A DNA stretch of 64,000 nucleotides from Mycolicibacterium thermoresistibile (GTDB taxonomy: Bacteria > Actinomycetota > Actinomycetes > Mycobacteriales > Mycobacteriaceae): assembly GCF_900187065.1 (NCBI RefSeq), contig NZ_LT906483.1:4526001-4590000 (forward strand), written 5' to 3'. The stretch's first letter is position 1; every line of letters begins with the position of its first letter. Position numbers and translations under genes: made by a program. Below are positions 25,761 through 33,336 of this stretch, piece by piece. The notes under the pieces are model-generated. The model did not search any database, was not told the origin of the DNA, and saw nothing but the letters and a program-made list of their open reading frames with translations.

Positions 25761-26252
25761 TCAGAGTCGGTGCAGCGTCACCTCGGCGAGTTCGCCGCCG
25801 GCCAGGTGCGCGGTCAGATAGGTGCAGTGCGGCTGGCGGCGCCGGTCGGTCGGTGAACCGGGGTTGAGCAGCCGCAGGCCCGTGGGCGCGGTGGTGTCCC
25901 AGGGGATGTGGCTGTGCCCGAACACCAGCACATCGGTGTCGGGGTGGCGCTTCGCCATCCGGGCCTCCCGCCCGGCGGCCGCTCCGGTCTCGTGCACCAC
26001 GGTGAACCGCAGCCCGTGCAGCGTGGCCTCGGCGCATTCCGGCAGCCGGTGCCGCAGGTCGTCACCGTCGTTGTTGCCCCAGCAGGCGATCAACCGGGCG
26101 GCCCGCGCCTGCAGCGCGTCCAGCAGTGCGGCGTCCACCCAGTCACCGGCGTGGATCACCACGTCGGTGCGGTCGACCTCCTCCCACACCGGCGGAGGCA
26201 GGTCGCGGGCCCGCTTCGGCACGTGGGTGTCGGAGATCAGCAGCAGCCGCAC
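25761..26252 (-). CDS. Metallophosphoesterase (YfcE/MJ0936-like)
   Basis: 163 aa. All calcineurin-like metal motifs are present: LLISDTHVP, VIHAGDWVD, CWGNNDG, VVHET and VFGHSHIPW. It is a two-metal phosphodiesterase of unknown physiological substrate. It starts 9 nt after the last gene of the MoxR/VWA operon on the same strand and may be its final cistron. Confidence 0.9.
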   Translation of the reverse strand: MRLLLISDTHVPKRARDLPPPVWEEVDRTDVVIHAGDWVDAALLDALQARAARLIACWGNNDGDDLRHRLPECAEATLHGLRFTVVHETGAAAGREARMAKRHPDTDVLVFGHSHIPWDTTAPTGLRLLNPGSPTDRRRQPHCTYLTAHLAGGELAEVTLHRL

Positions 26253-26261
26253 GCCGCCAAT

Positions 26262-26696
26262 CTACTGCTGGTGTTGTTCCCGGGCCGCCTGCCGGGCCTG
26301 GCGCTCCTCGTAGTTGCGGACCAGTTCCCGGAAGCCGATCCGGTCGTACTTCGGCACCGGCTGGATACCCCACTCGTCGCGGGCGGTGTCCTTGCCCTCC
26401 GCGCCCTCCGGCGGGCCGAGCGGCGGATACGGCACCTGGCACTCCAGGGTGTCGTCGGAGTAGCGGACCTTCATCAGCTCGCTGCAGATCTGGGTGAGGC
26501 TCAGCGTCGGGAAGCCGTACCACACCGCCATGAACGGCAGTGTGAACGCACCCTCGATGACCAGCGCGATCAGGCAGACCAGCACCGCGCGCTTGATCCA
26601 CGTGTGCATCCGGGCGTAGTAGGGCGTGGTCCCCGGCGGCAGATCCTCGGCCGGATCCTTCTCCTCGGCGCCGGCCGGGTTGGGTGACGTGGTCAT
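26262..26696 (-). CDS. Unrecognised single-span membrane protein in the MoxR/VWA operon
   Basis: 144 aa. A soluble N-terminus (about 35 residues) is followed by one membrane helix (AVLVCLIALVIEGAFTLPFM) and a roughly 80-residue domain with two cysteines (ICSEL, LECQ) that could form a disulfide outside the membrane. The tail ERQARQAAREQHQQ is charged and helical. I do not recognise the family. It starts 20 nt after the stop of the preceding polytopic protein, so it is likely a subunit or accessory of the same complex. Confidence 0.75.
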   Translation of the reverse strand: MTTSPNPAGAEEKDPAEDLPPGTTPYYARMHTWIKRAVLVCLIALVIEGAFTLPFMAVWYGFPTLSLTQICSELMKVRYSDDTLECQVPYPPLGPPEGAEGKDTARDEWGIQPVPKYDRIGFRELVRNYEERQARQAAREQHQQ

Positions 26697-26715
26697 GGCG
26701 TGCTCCTAAACCTGT

Positions 26716-27414
26716 TCAGTCCGAGAAGATCTCGCGGTTGACGGTGTGCAGGTACGGGATGGCCAGGAACGGGGTGATGTAGAAGATGTCGTAGATCCAC
26801 CAGCCCACCACGGGCAACAGCACCCCGGCGTAGCGGACGTCGGCGTACATGGTCATGTTGAACACGTACGCGCACCAGATCACCACGCCCATCCAGCAGG
26901 TGATGATCATCCACTGGTGCCCCCAGCGCTTCATCTGCAGGAACCCGATGGCGGCCGCGCAGCGCATGGCGAACACGGTCAGGATCAGCCCTGCGACATA
27001 GGCCTTCTCGCCGGGCACCGCGGAGCCGCCCACCCAGGGTTCGTTGTAGTGCCAGAAGTAGGCGGCGTCGAACATCGCGCCCCAGCCGGTCATCAGCACC
27101 CGGTTGATCAGGGTGTGGTTGCCGATCAGATCCAGCGCCCAGCCCAGGCTGTTGAGGAACCCGTCGATGAGCACGAGATATCCGATGAGCGTGACGATCA
27201 TCGGCCGCACGCTCAGCCCGGCGCGGGCGGCCTCGCGTTGCAGCCACACGCCGCGCATGAAGATCGGGAAGCCGATGATGCCCGGGGCCCACATACCCAT
27301 CAGCGCGGCGCCGACGATCATCCACTTGTCGGCGCGGCGCTGGGCCTGACGGGACAGCGCGTGGTGGTCTTCGAGGCTCACCGCCTCGGTGGCCGCGTCG
27401 GCGGGCACGCTCAC
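26716..27414 (-). CDS. Unrecognised polytopic membrane protein, paralogue A (flanks the MoxR/VWA pair)
   Basis: 232 aa with about five or six membrane segments. It starts GTG 27414, overlapping the upstream 42-aa gene stop as GTGA. Candidate metal or redox residues conserved with the paralogue at 30129 include the motif FDAxYFWHYNExW, RWGHQWMIITCWMG, NMTMYADVRYAG and YLHTVNREIFSD. The last 92 residues differ from the paralogue at only a handful of positions. MoxR/VWA pairs usually insert a metal centre into a client, so this may be a membrane metalloenzyme subunit. I cannot match it to PmoA, PmoC, NorB or AveC motifs. Confidence 0.8.
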   Translation of the reverse strand: MSVPADAATEAVSLEDHHALSRQAQRRADKWMIVGAALMGMWAPGIIGFPIFMRGVWLQREAARAGLSVRPMIVTLIGYLVLIDGFLNSLGWALDLIGNHTLINRVLMTGWGAMFDAAYFWHYNEPWVGGSAVPGEKAYVAGLILTVFAMRCAAAIGFLQMKRWGHQWMIITCWMGVVIWCAYVFNMTMYADVRYAGVLLPVVGWWIYDIFYITPFLAIPYLHTVNREIFSD

Positions 27415-27539
27415 AACGACCACCAGCCGCGTTCGATCGACATGTACAGCTGAATTCCGAACATCGCCAGCAGGTAGCCGTAGATGACGATCTGCAGGAT
27501 GATCAGGGCTCGTTTGCGCTGTCTTTCTTGGGGATCCAT
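27411..27539 (-). CDS. Small 42-aa membrane protein
   Basis: It runs ATG 27539 to TGA 27411. The protein has a basic N-terminus (MDPQERQRKR) and one hydrophobic helix (ALIILQIVIYGYLLAMFGIQ), then MSIERGWWSL. It overlaps the next gene by 4 nt and lies 18 nt after the MoxR stop, so it is firmly inside the operon. The combination of tight coupling and a clean transmembrane helix argues for a real small subunit. A second tiny membrane protein (29948-30055) sits elsewhere in the operon. Confidence 0.72.
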   Translation of the reverse strand: MDPQERQRKRALIILQIVIYGYLLAMFGIQLYMSIERGWWSL

Positions 27540-27557
27540 CGGTCGGGCGCTCCTTTC

Positions 27558-28352
27558 TCACGATGAGCTGTCGGCACCGGTGAGGCAGGCGACCGCGACC
27601 TCGCGCAGACCGTCGCCGACGGCGCCGTCGCTGGACAGCGGCGCCAGGATGCAGGCCTCCGCGGCGTCGAGTTCGCCCGCCCCGGCGGCGATCAGGTGGC
27701 CGGCGGTGACCAGGACGCGGGTGGACGGCGGTTCGAAGTGGAACGCCGCATCGGCGGTGCGGATGGCGACAGCGCACTGGACGAGTCGCCGCGCGACGGC
27801 GAGCGGTACCCCGGTCTCGGCGACGATCACCTCGGCCTCCCGCTCGGGCGGCAGATAGCTCATCGGCAGCGTGACGAACCGTTGCCGGAACGACGGTTTG
27901 AGGTCCTTCAGCGAGCTGCGGTAGGCCGGGTTGTACGAGCACACCAGCATGAAGTTCTCCGGTGCGGCGACGACCTCCCCGGCCCGGTCGAGATACAGGG
28001 TGCGCCGGTGGTCGGTCAGCGAGTGCAGTACCGCCAGCGAGTCGTGGCGGGCCTCGACCACCTCGTCGAGATAGCAGATGGCGCCCTCTTTGACCGCCCG
28101 GGTCAGCGGCCCGTCGGTCCACACCACGTCACCCCCGGTCACCATGAACCGGCCCACCAGGTCGGCACTGGTCAGATCGTCATGACAGCTGATGGTGACG
28201 ACGGGCCGGCCCAGCAGTGCGCCCATGTGCTCGATGAGCCGGGTCTTGCCGCATCCGGTGGGGCCGGTCAGCATCACCGGCAGCCGCTGCCGGTAGGCCT
28301 GCTCGAACAACCGCACCTCGTCGCCGTTTGAGAAGTAGGTCTTGGCGGTCAA
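27558..28352 (-). CDS. MoxR-family AAA+ ATPase, NorQ/CbbQ type
   Basis: 264 aa. Walker A is LTGPTGCGKTRLIEHM and Walker B is AICYLDEVVEARHD, with SYNPAYRSSLKDLKPSFRQR as the sensor region; all three are NorQ/CbbQ hallmarks. It starts TTG 28352, chosen because GAGGAG lies 6 nt upstream and the length then fits the family. NorQ/CbbQ work with a VWA partner to insert or remodel metal centres or active sites (NO reductase, RuBisCO). The partner is the gene immediately upstream; no NOR or RuBisCO gene is present here. Confidence 0.92.
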   Translation of the reverse strand: MTAKTYFSNGDEVRLFEQAYRQRLPVMLTGPTGCGKTRLIEHMGALLGRPVVTISCHDDLTSADLVGRFMVTGGDVVWTDGPLTRAVKEGAICYLDEVVEARHDSLAVLHSLTDHRRTLYLDRAGEVVAAPENFMLVCSYNPAYRSSLKDLKPSFRQRFVTLPMSYLPPEREAEVIVAETGVPLAVARRLVQCAVAIRTADAAFHFEPPSTRVLVTAGHLIAAGAGELDAAEACILAPLSSDGAVGDGLREVAVACLTGADSSS

Positions 28353-28383
28353 TGTGAGCTCCTCACGTCGGTTCGACTGATCG

Positions 28384-29916
28384 TCAGGCGGCGACCAGTT
28401 CGCGGTGCACGTGCGCGAGCACCCGCGGTAGGTCCTCGACCCGCCGGATGCGTTGGGACCGGCTGGGGCCGAATACTTCCGGCAGCGGGTCGACCCGGGT
28501 CGGGCCGACGCCGATGTAGTAGACCGACACCCCGGCCTCGTTGGCCTCCTCGACGGCGTGCGCGGCGTCGGCCCAGGCGTAGCGGCCCTCATAGCCCTCG
28601 TCGGAGATCAGTCCGTCCCCGATCACGATCAGCAGCCGCCGCTCCGACGGTTGCGCCAACAGCCGGCTGGTCAGATGTCGCAGCGGCGCGCCGAGGCGGG
28701 TGTAGCCACCGGCCGACAGCCCGAGCCGGCTCGGCGGGACGAAGCGGCGGTCGGTGAAGTCCTTCAGGCAGGTGACCTCGACCCGGTGGCGGGTGTTGCC
28801 GGTGAACACGAAGATTCCGTGCCGTTCGCGCGCCGCGGTCATCGCGCGGGATAGCGCGTCGGCGCAGGCCAGTTCGAGCCGGAAGATCCGTCCGCCGTGC
28901 ACCCCCAGGGACGAACTGCCGTCCAGCAGTAGCGCGGTGGTGACGTCGCGACCGGCGGGCAGCAGCTCCCGGAAGATACGGGGTTCGATCGCCTCGCCGG
29001 TGCACAGGTCGACGTAGTGGTTGACGTACTGTTCGACGTCGAGGTCGCAACCGTCCTCGAGCCGGTTCTTCATCGCGCGGTGGGTATGCTCCTCGAACCA
29101 CTTGCGCAGGTCGGGCGCCACCGGCGCGGGCCGGTGGTCGCGGGCGGGACGGGCCCGCTCCAGCACCGCGACGTGGTCGGGCAGAAAGCTCTTGGTCCAG
29201 GCGTTCCACTCCGGGTACGGGATTCCGGGTCGGTGTTCCGGGGTGACGTCGAGGTCGTTGTCGTGGGGCCGGCTCGGTGGCGGCAGGTTGGGGTTGCGCA
29301 CTCCGCCGTCACCGCCGACCGGCACCGAGTACGGCCTGGGCAGCCGCTTCTGGGTGGACGTCCACGGCATCCGGCCGAAGCTGCGCCGCAGCCGATCGGT
29401 CAGACCCTGCGGCGCGGTATGGGACCTCGGCAGCCGGCCGGCGAGCAGCGGGACGTTGAGCGGGGTTGCGGTGCGGGCCAGCGTGACCGCGCGTTCGAGC
29501 ATCTGCCCGGCCGGGGTGTCGGCGGGCAGCATCTGCACACCGGGCAGCAGCCGTCGGGTCTCGGCGACCAGGCCGGGCCAATGGTCGGCGACCCAGCCGA
29601 ACGCGACGCCGGCCTCCACCAGGGTCAGTGCGCGCAGTTCCCGCTCGGTCAGCTCGTTGAGCCGGAAGTGCGCGAGCCGCTCCTTCGACGGTGCGCACTG
29701 CAGCGCCATCCCGCAGGTCAGGGTCCGGCGGGTCCAGTCGGGGCCGAGGCCGGGATGGGGGACGTGGACGAAGTCCAGGGCGGGGCTGACGCCGAATCCG
29801 CGGTGCTCGCCGGTGACCAGCCGCACCCCTTCCCGGCGCCGGCCGCTGAGTGCGACGGCGGTCAGCGCGCAACTGCGCTCCAGCGCCAGGGCGGATGCGT
29901 CGGACAGTTCGGTCAT
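28384..29916 (-). CDS. VWA-domain protein, NorD/CbbO type
   Basis: 510 aa. The C-terminal VWA domain carries an intact MIDAS: LLLDGSSSLG (DxSxS), the Thr in GGYTRLGAPLRH and Asp in VIGDGLISDEGYEGRY. VFTGNTRHRVEVTCLKDF matches NorD-type proteins. The N-terminal about 300 residues form an alpha-rich region typical of these adaptors. It starts ATG 29916, 31 nt after the 35-aa membrane gene. It links the MoxR ATPase to its client. Confidence 0.9.
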   Translation of the reverse strand: MTELSDASALALERSCALTAVALSGRRREGVRLVTGEHRGFGVSPALDFVHVPHPGLGPDWTRRTLTCGMALQCAPSKERLAHFRLNELTERELRALTLVEAGVAFGWVADHWPGLVAETRRLLPGVQMLPADTPAGQMLERAVTLARTATPLNVPLLAGRLPRSHTAPQGLTDRLRRSFGRMPWTSTQKRLPRPYSVPVGGDGGVRNPNLPPPSRPHDNDLDVTPEHRPGIPYPEWNAWTKSFLPDHVAVLERARPARDHRPAPVAPDLRKWFEEHTHRAMKNRLEDGCDLDVEQYVNHYVDLCTGEAIEPRIFRELLPAGRDVTTALLLDGSSSLGVHGGRIFRLELACADALSRAMTAARERHGIFVFTGNTRHRVEVTCLKDFTDRRFVPPSRLGLSAGGYTRLGAPLRHLTSRLLAQPSERRLLIVIGDGLISDEGYEGRYAWADAAHAVEEANEAGVSVYYIGVGPTRVDPLPEVFGPSRSQRIRRVEDLPRVLAHVHRELVAA

Positions 29917-29947
29917 CGTCGCCTGATCCCCCGTCCTCGGTCCCGCG

Positions 29948-30055
29948 TCAGAACGTGCCCAGGGAAGAGAACATCCAGTACCAGAACCAGATGACCAGCG
30001 CGGCGCCTCCCCACGCCCCGACGTAGCGCAATATCTCCCAGATCCAGGCCCACAT
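29948..30055 (-). CDS. Small 35-aa membrane protein
   Basis: It runs ATG 30055 to TGA 29948, with TGAGGAG 5 nt upstream and a promoter-like pair further up. It has one Trp-rich hydrophobic segment (LRYVGAWGGAALVIWFWYWM). The strong ribosome-binding site and first position after an operator-bearing promoter support expression. It is the first gene of the segment containing VWA, MoxR and paralogue A. Confidence 0.7.
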   Translation of the reverse strand: MWAWIWEILRYVGAWGGAALVIWFWYWMFSSLGTF

Positions 30056-30081
30056 GCGAACTCCTCAGTCGCGATCGGCTC

Positions 30082-30110
30082 TTTGTAGCGCAGAAATTGA
30101 CTTGGGTCAA
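30082..30110 (-). promoter_or_regulatory. Promoter with inverted-repeat operator upstream of the small gene and VWA/MoxR
   Basis: On the minus strand, TTGACC (30110-30105) and TACAAA (30087-30082) are separated by exactly 17 nt. The -35 lies in the perfect dyad TTGAC-CCAA-GTCAA (30097-30110). The same dyad type occurs at 30831-30848, suggesting one regulator, probably the adjacent TetR protein. Confidence 0.6.
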
Positions 30111-30128
30111 TGAGTCACGTCAGCGAGA

Positions 30129-30812
30129 TCAGTCGGAGAAGATCTCGCGGTTGACGGTGTGCAGGTAGGGGATGGCCAGGAACGGGGTGATGTAGAAGAT
30201 GTCGTAGATCCACCAGCCCACGACCGGCAGGATCACTCCGGCGTAGCGGACGTCGGCGTACATGGTCATGTTGAACACGTAGACGCACCAGATCACCACG
30301 CCCATCCAGCAGGTGATGATCATCCACTGGTGCCCCCAGCGCTTCATCTGCAGAAACCCGATCCCCGCCGCGATCCGCATGGCGAACACGGTGAGGATCA
30401 GACCGACCTCGAGCGCCTTCTCGCCCGGGCCGGCGGCGCCGCCGATCCACAGTTCGTTGTAGTGCCAGAAATATCCGGCGTCGAACATCGCGCCCCAGCC
30501 GTTGAGCAGCACCCGCGCCAGCAGCGTGTGGTGGGCGACGAGGTCCAGCGCCCAGCCGAAGACGTTGATCGCCGCGTCGATGATCACGCAGTAGCCGATC
30601 AGGGTGACCAGCATCGGCCGGACGGAAAGCCCCGCGCGGTGGGCCTTTCGCTGCAGCCACACACCCCGCAGGAAGAGCGGCAGGCCGAAGATCCCGAGCG
30701 CGGCGGTGCCGATGAGCACACTGCCGGAGATCAACCATCTGTCAGCCTGGCGCTGGGCCAGTCGCGACTCCTCCACATGGTCGTCGTAGGACAGCGTCAG
30801 AGACCCGGACAT
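30129..30812 (-). CDS. Unrecognised polytopic membrane protein, paralogue B
   Basis: 227 aa from ATG 30812. It is a paralogue of the protein at 26716-27414. The N-terminal halves have diverged, but the C-terminal halves are almost identical in protein and DNA, which points to recent duplication or gene conversion. Shared features are LRGVWLQRKAHRAGLSVRP, GWGAMFDAGYFWHYNELW, WGHQWMIITCWMG and YLHTVNREIFSD. It is preceded by a well-formed promoter placing the start of the mRNA near the ATG. Its position directly after tetR suggests it is the primary regulated gene. Confidence 0.8.
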   Translation of the reverse strand: MSGSLTLSYDDHVEESRLAQRQADRWLISGSVLIGTAALGIFGLPLFLRGVWLQRKAHRAGLSVRPMLVTLIGYCVIIDAAINVFGWALDLVAHHTLLARVLLNGWGAMFDAGYFWHYNELWIGGAAGPGEKALEVGLILTVFAMRIAAGIGFLQMKRWGHQWMIITCWMGVVIWCVYVFNMTMYADVRYAGVILPVVGWWIYDIFYITPFLAIPYLHTVNREIFSD

Positions 30813-30819
30813 GGCCGGG

Positions 30820-30848
30820 ACGGTATCCGCTTGACTGACTGGAGTCAA
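30820..30848 (-). promoter_or_regulatory. Promoter and operator of paralogue B
   Basis: On the minus strand, TTGACT (30848-30843), a 17-nt spacer and TACCGT (30825-30820) are followed 7 nt later by the ATG, consistent with a leaderless or near-leaderless mRNA. TTGACT-CCAGTCAG overlaps the -35 and matches the 30097-30110 dyad at 11 of 14 positions. It overlaps the tetR stop codon. Confidence 0.62.
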
Positions 30849-31459
30849 CGACGTGTCAGACGTGGGCGGAGGCTCCGCAGGGTGTTCGCGACGAAGTCGT
30901 CGACCATCCCGGCCCGGTTCGGCCAGGCGTGCGTGGTGGTCAGCAGGGCGTAGAGACCGAGCAGGAAGAACACCGCACTGTTCCACGGGTTCACCTCGGC
31001 GTCGACCTCGCCGGCGCGCTGGGCCCGTTCGATCTCCTCGGCCACCGACACGATGAGCGGATGGTCCTGTCCCTCCTCGGCAGGCGGTCGGGTCGGCGAG
31101 AAGTGCAGGGCCAGAAAATCCTTGAACAACACCGGGCCGAGACGGTCCTCGATGTCGAGCACCAGGCGCACCGCCTCCTTCAGGGTGCCAACCAGATCGT
31201 GTTCGGTCTCGAGGAACCGGCTGAACTGGCGGGCGATGCGCTCCTCTTCGCGCCGTTCGAGCTCCAGCAGCACATGTTCCTTGGTGGGGAAGTGAAAGAA
31301 GAAGGTGCCGTGGGCGACACCGGCCGCCGCGACGATCGCCCGGACGTCGGCCTCCGCCATGCCGGTGCGTTTGAACTCGGCGATCGCCGCACCCAGCAGC
31401 CGCTCCCGGGTCTGCAGCCGCTTGGCCTCGCGCGCCGAGGGTTTCTCCGCCCGTGCCAT
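30845..31459 (-). CDS. TetR-family transcriptional regulator
   Basis: 204 aa. The N-terminal helix-turn-helix is classic: TRERLLGAAIAEFKRTG, then IVAAAGVAHGTFFFHFPTKEH. The C-terminal ligand domain is of unknown specificity. The gene is sandwiched between the SnoaL-like gene (1-nt gap) and paralogue B. Its stop overlaps the operator dyad, so it probably represses the MoxR/VWA membrane-protein operon. Confidence 0.92.
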   Translation of the reverse strand: MARAEKPSAREAKRLQTRERLLGAAIAEFKRTGMAEADVRAIVAAAGVAHGTFFFHFPTKEHVLLELERREEERIARQFSRFLETEHDLVGTLKEAVRLVLDIEDRLGPVLFKDFLALHFSPTRPPAEEGQDHPLIVSVAEEIERAQRAGEVDAEVNPWNSAVFFLLGLYALLTTTHAWPNRAGMVDDFVANTLRSLRPRLTRR

Positions 31460-31460
31460 G

Positions 31461-31844
31461 TCAACCCTGCAGCAACTCGGCCATCTTCGGTATCACGATC
31501 TGAAGTGCCTTGTACGGCCGCAGCATGACCTTGACCGACACGATCTGGCCGGATTCGTTCCACTGGATCATGTCGATGCCGTTGACGTGGACGTCGTCGA
31601 TCTCGGTGGTGAATTCCAGCACCGCGGAGTTCTCGGCGTACCACTGCCCGACGTACCGGAAGTCGGTGCCGCCGAACAACCGCATCGCCGCGGTCAGGTA
31701 CATCGACGTCAGCTTCTTACCCTGTTGCGGGGTGAACACCGCCGGCGAGGTGAACACGGAGTCGTCGGCGAGCAGATCGTCCAACGCCTCGGTGTCACCG
31801 CTCTCGACGATCTGCAACCAACGCTGAATCACCTCGGGTGTCAT
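31461..31844 (-). CDS. SnoaL-like (NTF2-fold) protein
   Basis: 127 aa. LQIVESGDTEALDDLLADDSVFTSPAVF is the typical cone-fold opening, and FGGTDFRYVGQWYAENSAVLEF with HVNGIDMIQWNESGQIV continues it. Such proteins are cyclases, isomerases or ligand binders. ATG 31844 is taken; ATG 31853 is an alternative adding three residues. It is directly followed by tetR. Confidence 0.8.
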   Translation of the reverse strand: MTPEVIQRWLQIVESGDTEALDDLLADDSVFTSPAVFTPQQGKKLTSMYLTAAMRLFGGTDFRYVGQWYAENSAVLEFTTEIDDVHVNGIDMIQWNESGQIVSVKVMLRPYKALQIVIPKMAELLQG

Positions 31845-31900
31845 GCCCGCCATTGTCGCGGATGATGACCTCGAGTGGGCCCGATGGGCATGCCCCGACG

Positions 31901-32923
31901 TCACATCGTGGTGGGTTCGCTCACCTTCACCAGCATCTTGCCGATGTTGGCACCGGTGAACAGGCCGTTGAGGGCGTCCACGCAGGATTCGATGCCGTCG
32001 AAGACGGTCTCGCGGTGGGTGATTCGGCCCTCCGCCGCCCACTGCCGCAGTGCGGCGAAGGCCTCGTCGAAGCGGCCCCACTGGTCGAGGGCGTTGAAGC
32101 CCTGCATCAGCGCGGTCTTGGCCAGCAGGTTGACGTAGTTCGCCGGGCCGGGCTGCTTGCCGGTCAGATAGCCGGAGATGACCCCGCACAGCACCACCCG
32201 CGCCCTGGGGGCGAGCCGGCCCAGCACCGCGTCGAGAATCGGCCCGCCGACATTGTCGAAGTACACGTCGACCCCGTTCGGGCAGTGCTGCCGGAGTTCC
32301 GCCGGCAGGTCACCGGCCTTGTAGTCGATGCACGCGTCGAAGCCGAAGTCCTCGACCACGGCCCGGCACTTGTGCGGCCCACCGGCGATGCCGACCACCC
32401 GGGCGCCGGCGATCTTGGCGATCTGCCCGGCGATCGACCCGGTGGCGCCCGCGGCCGCGGACACCACCACGGTCTCCCCGGGTTGCGGCCGGCCGATGTC
32501 GGTCATGCCGAAGTAGGCGGTGGCGCCGGTCGGGCCGTACACCGACATGATCGCCAACTGATCGGTCTCCCCCGGCATCGGCGTGCTGAACAGGTCGTCG
32601 CGGATCAGCACGTACTCTGCGAACCCGGACAGCGTGGTGACCACGTCGCCGACGGCGTAGGCGTCACAGCGCGACTCCACCACCTCACCGATTCCGGCCG
32701 CCCGGATCACCTCGCCCACCCCGACCGGTGGCAGATACCCGGGCTTGTCGTCGAGCCAGGTCCGGACCGCGGCGTCGATCCCGATGTAGGTGACGCGCAG
32801 CAGCGCCTCCCCATCGGCGGGTTCGGGCGCCGGTGTGGTGATGAGTTCGGTGTCGGCGGGTTGCAGCATTCCGGTGGGCCTGCGGCGCAGCACGATCTGG
32901 CGGTTGGTGCGGGTGGACGACAT
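31901..32923 (-). CDS. NADP-dependent MDR oxidoreductase (LTB4DH/curcumin-reductase type)
   Basis: 340 aa zinc-independent medium-chain reductase. VYGPTGATAYFGMTDIGRPQ and VVVSAAAGATGSIAGQIAKI form the nucleotide site, followed by VYFDNVGGPILDAVL and LCGVISGY. These enzymes reduce alpha,beta-unsaturated ketones. It lies 56 nt upstream of the SnoaL-like gene on the same strand and may share its transcript. Confidence 0.9.
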   Translation of the reverse strand: MSSTRTNRQIVLRRRPTGMLQPADTELITTPAPEPADGEALLRVTYIGIDAAVRTWLDDKPGYLPPVGVGEVIRAAGIGEVVESRCDAYAVGDVVTTLSGFAEYVLIRDDLFSTPMPGETDQLAIMSVYGPTGATAYFGMTDIGRPQPGETVVVSAAAGATGSIAGQIAKIAGARVVGIAGGPHKCRAVVEDFGFDACIDYKAGDLPAELRQHCPNGVDVYFDNVGGPILDAVLGRLAPRARVVLCGVISGYLTGKQPGPANYVNLLAKTALMQGFNALDQWGRFDEAFAALRQWAAEGRITHRETVFDGIESCVDALNGLFTGANIGKMLVKVSEPTTM

Positions 32924-32998
32924 GGCGCCGAAGTTACCGGGAGCCGACGCGATCCCCGACCTGCGACACCGGCCCGAGACACCGGTGGGGACGAAAAG

Positions 32999-33071
32999 CG
33001 CGCCCGGAGAGACTCGAACTCCCAACCTTCTGATCCGTAGTCAGATGCTCTATCCGTTGAGCTACGGGCGC
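32999..33071 (-). tRNA. tRNA-Arg (anticodon ACG)
   Basis: 73 nt. The acceptor arms GCGCCCG and CGGGCGC pair, the anticodon loop CTGACTACGGATCAG carries ACG, and the T-arm GGGAGTTCGAGTCTCTC is standard. A34 is the substrate of TadA, encoded at 18061-18549. Confidence 0.96.
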
Positions 33072-33107
33072 AGGTATTCAGTTGTGGCTGACGGATCAGC
33101 CGTGTGG

Positions 33108-33196
33108 CGGAGGCGAGAGGATTTGAACCTCCGGTCCCGCGTTAACGGGACAACTCATTAGCAGTGAGCCCCATTCGGCCGCTCTGGCACGCCTCC
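33108..33196 (-). tRNA. tRNA-Ser (anticodon GCT)
   Basis: The acceptor arms GGAGGCG and CGCCTCC pair, with discriminator G. The anticodon stem-loop TCACTGCTAATGA carries GCT, with a long class II variable arm containing TCCCGTTAACGCGGGA. It lies 36 nt upstream of tRNA-Arg on the same strand. Confidence 0.95.
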
Positions 33197-33336
33197 TGAA
33201 CTTCTCGAGGGTACCGGATTCGCGGTGAACCCGGTCCCGCCGAGGGCACAGAGTACACAGCAACAACACCGGAAGGCAAAGTGGCATTCCCGGCCGCTCC
33301 ACCCGGCCGGACCGTCCGGCGAAATAGACTGGCCTG

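Noticed and set aside
26716..30812. Naming the two polytopic proteins as particulate methane/ammonia monooxygenase or NO reductase subunits
   Set aside because: The MoxR/VWA context is suggestive, but the PmoA, PmoB, PmoC and NorB motifs I know are not visible.
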